Positions 11,908 to 13,038 of a DNA stretch of 13,038 nucleotides are shown here, in pieces (the first letter of the stretch is position 1; every line of letters starts with the position of its first letter). The notes below the pieces were generated by a model. That model was not told the DNA's origin. It did no database searches and was given only the letters and a program-made list of their open reading frames with translations. This DNA comes from Nitrospirae bacterium RBG_13_39_12. GTDB lineage: Bacteria > Nitrospirota > Thermodesulfovibrionia > Thermodesulfovibrionales > SM23-35. The position numbers and the translations under genes were made by a program. The DNA is taken from positions 4,507-17,544 of the forward strand of contig MHEF01000154.1 in the NCBI GenBank assembly GCA_001805125.1, in the 5' to 3' direction.

Positions 11908-13038
11908 ATGATTAATATTAAAAATTTAACCTATAAAAAAATTACAGCGCTTTCAGCCCTCTCAGCACTGTCTTTTTTAATAGTTCTGTCAATTCATGGA
12001 ACTCCTTTTGCAAAAGTCACCGGGACTTGTGCAAACTGCCATACCATGCATAACAGCCAGAACGGATCTGCAGTTGCCCAGGACTTTGACGGCTCTTCTT
12101 ATTCAACGACCACAACGCCCAAAAGCAATCTCCTGATTTATAGCTGTCTTGGGTGTCATTCAGCAACAGATGCCACTACATGGAAAGACACTGTTACAGG
12201 CGCTCCGATTGTATTCAACAGTGTAGAACCTTCATTCAACACTGTCAAAGGCTTGGCTGGCGGAAATTTTTACTGGGTAAAAGCAGGATTAGGTGGTGAT
12301 GACACCAAGGGACATAATGTATTTTTGGATGAACCTGACAGCAATCTTAATGATGCCCCTGGCTCTGCAACAGTAGGTTGTGGAGGATCCGGACAAAATG
12401 CTCCTGGCTGCCACAGCAACCTATCAACTGCTACACCCACCGGTGGTTTAACTTTTGGTGCATCCCGCCAAGGCTGCACTAAGTGCCATATGATAGGAAA
12501 CAGCACTGCTCCCATAGGTTACCATCATGCAGATGATACTGGTCCCCTAATAGACAGCCCTGCTGAAGGATGGTATCGTTTCCTGGACGGACACCAGAGT
12601 GGCTCTGGCCTAGGTGTAAGCGGTATCGAGGACGATGACTGGCAATTCACTAATAATAGCAGTGATCATAATGAATATCTAGGCAATAGTACTGCTAAAA
12701 CTTCTGCCGGGAATTTATCTCTTAATGGAGATACCATGACAGGTTACTGTTGCGGTTGTCACGGGAATTTTCACATACAAAATAATAATAATCCAGCGGC
12801 AAGTCCATGGATCAGGCATCCCTCAGATGCTGTAATTCCGAATTCAGGTGAATATGCCAGTGCTTTTGGGGCAAGCGGCGGCACAGGTACATATGACCCG
12901 CAGGTCCCTGTGGCAAGGCCAATCCTGTCTTCTGGTTCCTGGCCAAGCTCTAACGTAAATTTAAACACAGACATGGTCATGTGCCTGTCCTGCCACAGGC
13001 CGCACGGAAGCCCATATCCGGACATGCTGAGGTGGGAT
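11908..13038 (+). CDS. Secreted multiheme cytochrome c, 3' end outside window
   Basis: An uninterrupted frame of 377 codons runs from ATG 11908 to the last base, so the C-terminus is missing. Residues 1-35 form a signal peptide: lysines at 5, 10 and 11, then a hydrophobic stretch (12-30). Five standard heme-binding motifs follow: CANCH (41-45), CLGCH (80-84), CTKCH (190-194), CCGCH (281-285) and CLSCH (359-363). A sixth possible site, C158 to C168-H169, has nine residues between the cysteines. The segments GHNVFLDEP, SPWIRHPSD, and CLSCHRPHGSPYPDMLRWD are typical of periplasmic or outer-surface multiheme cytochromes of metal- and nitrogen-cycling anaerobes. Many extra His residues (45, 48, 136, 206, 207, 289, 304, 366) can act as distal heme ligands. 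The role is probably electron transfer outside the inner membrane. The ribosome site is weak (no clear GGAG before ATG). Confidence 0.88.
   Translation, partial: MINIKNLTYKKITALSALSALSFLIVLSIHGTPFAKVTGTCANCHTMHNSQNGSAVAQDFDGSSYSTTTTPKSNLLIYSCLGCHSATDATTWKDTVTGAPIVFNSVEPSFNTVKGLAGGNFYWVKAGLGGDDTKGHNVFLDEPDSNLNDAPGSATVGCGGSGQNAPGCHSNLSTATPTGGLTFGASRQGCTKCHMIGNSTAPIGYHHADDTGPLIDSPAEGWYRFLDGHQSGSGLGVSGIEDDDWQFTNNSSDHNEYLGNSTAKTSAGNLSLNGDTMTGYCCGCHGNFHIQNNNNPAASPWIRHPSDAVIPNSGEYASAFGASGGTGTYDPQVPVARPILSSGSWPSSNVNLNTDMVMCLSCHRPHGSPYPDMLRWD

Noticed and set aside
12270..12515. Antisense open frame over the cytochrome gene
   Set aside because: It is opposite a gene with signal peptide and heme motifs; its own product has no protein-like motif. 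The same holds for the other antisense frame at 12771-13025.

Overview
The window is AT-rich DNA from a Gram-negative, probably anaerobic bacterium. The signs are a secreted multiheme c-type cytochrome, a cobalamin-type radical SAM enzyme, a class III cyclase-like membrane protein, lipoprotein and MauE/DoxX-type membrane genes, and scattered short palindromes. The style fits Nitrospirota, anammox-type Planctomycetota or Desulfobacterota. The sequence alone does not decide between them, and no rRNA or tRNA was seen.

Layout. (1) 1-1096, plus strand: the end of a rhodanese-like protein lacking the catalytic cysteine, a MauE/DoxX-like membrane protein and a small putative lipoprotein, tightly packed as one operon. 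(2) 1130-2137, minus: a two-TM, coiled-coil, class III cyclase-homology protein with its own promoter. (3) 2138-3061: mostly non-coding, with a perfect 19-bp palindrome, a 17-residue lysine-rich mini-gene with a strong ribosome site and a terminator, and a possible 34-residue gene. (4) 3062-4371, minus: a conserved-looking hypothetical protein, a decayed cupin gene and a YjbQ/UPF0047 protein. (5) 4502-4568: a REP-like imperfect palindrome. (6) 4675-5439, plus: a stand-alone HisF homologue with changes at the ammonia-gate positions. (7) 5541-7556, minus: a B12-binding-type radical SAM protein, divergent from (8) 7648-11334, plus: a fused HyuA-HyuB hydantoinase/5-oxoprolinase. (9) 11335-11907: non-coding, with hairpins and a 146-bp MITE-like element with perfect 19-bp terminal inverted repeats. 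(10) 11908 to the end, plus: the start of a secreted multiheme cytochrome c that runs off the window.

The genes do not form one obvious pathway. The window reads as small independent units separated by AT-rich spacers rich in palindromes. The most unusual item is the lysine mini-gene at 2504-2557. Part of its coding sequence is perfectly complementary over 14 bp to the sequence at and just after its terminator U-tract, which suggests an RNA-level control element or an unusually built tiny gene. Other points worth a second look are the gate-altered orphan HisF, the divergent radical SAM/oxoprolinase pair, the terminator-like hairpin just before the 3460 gene, the cupin remnant and the CX9CH motif in the cytochrome.
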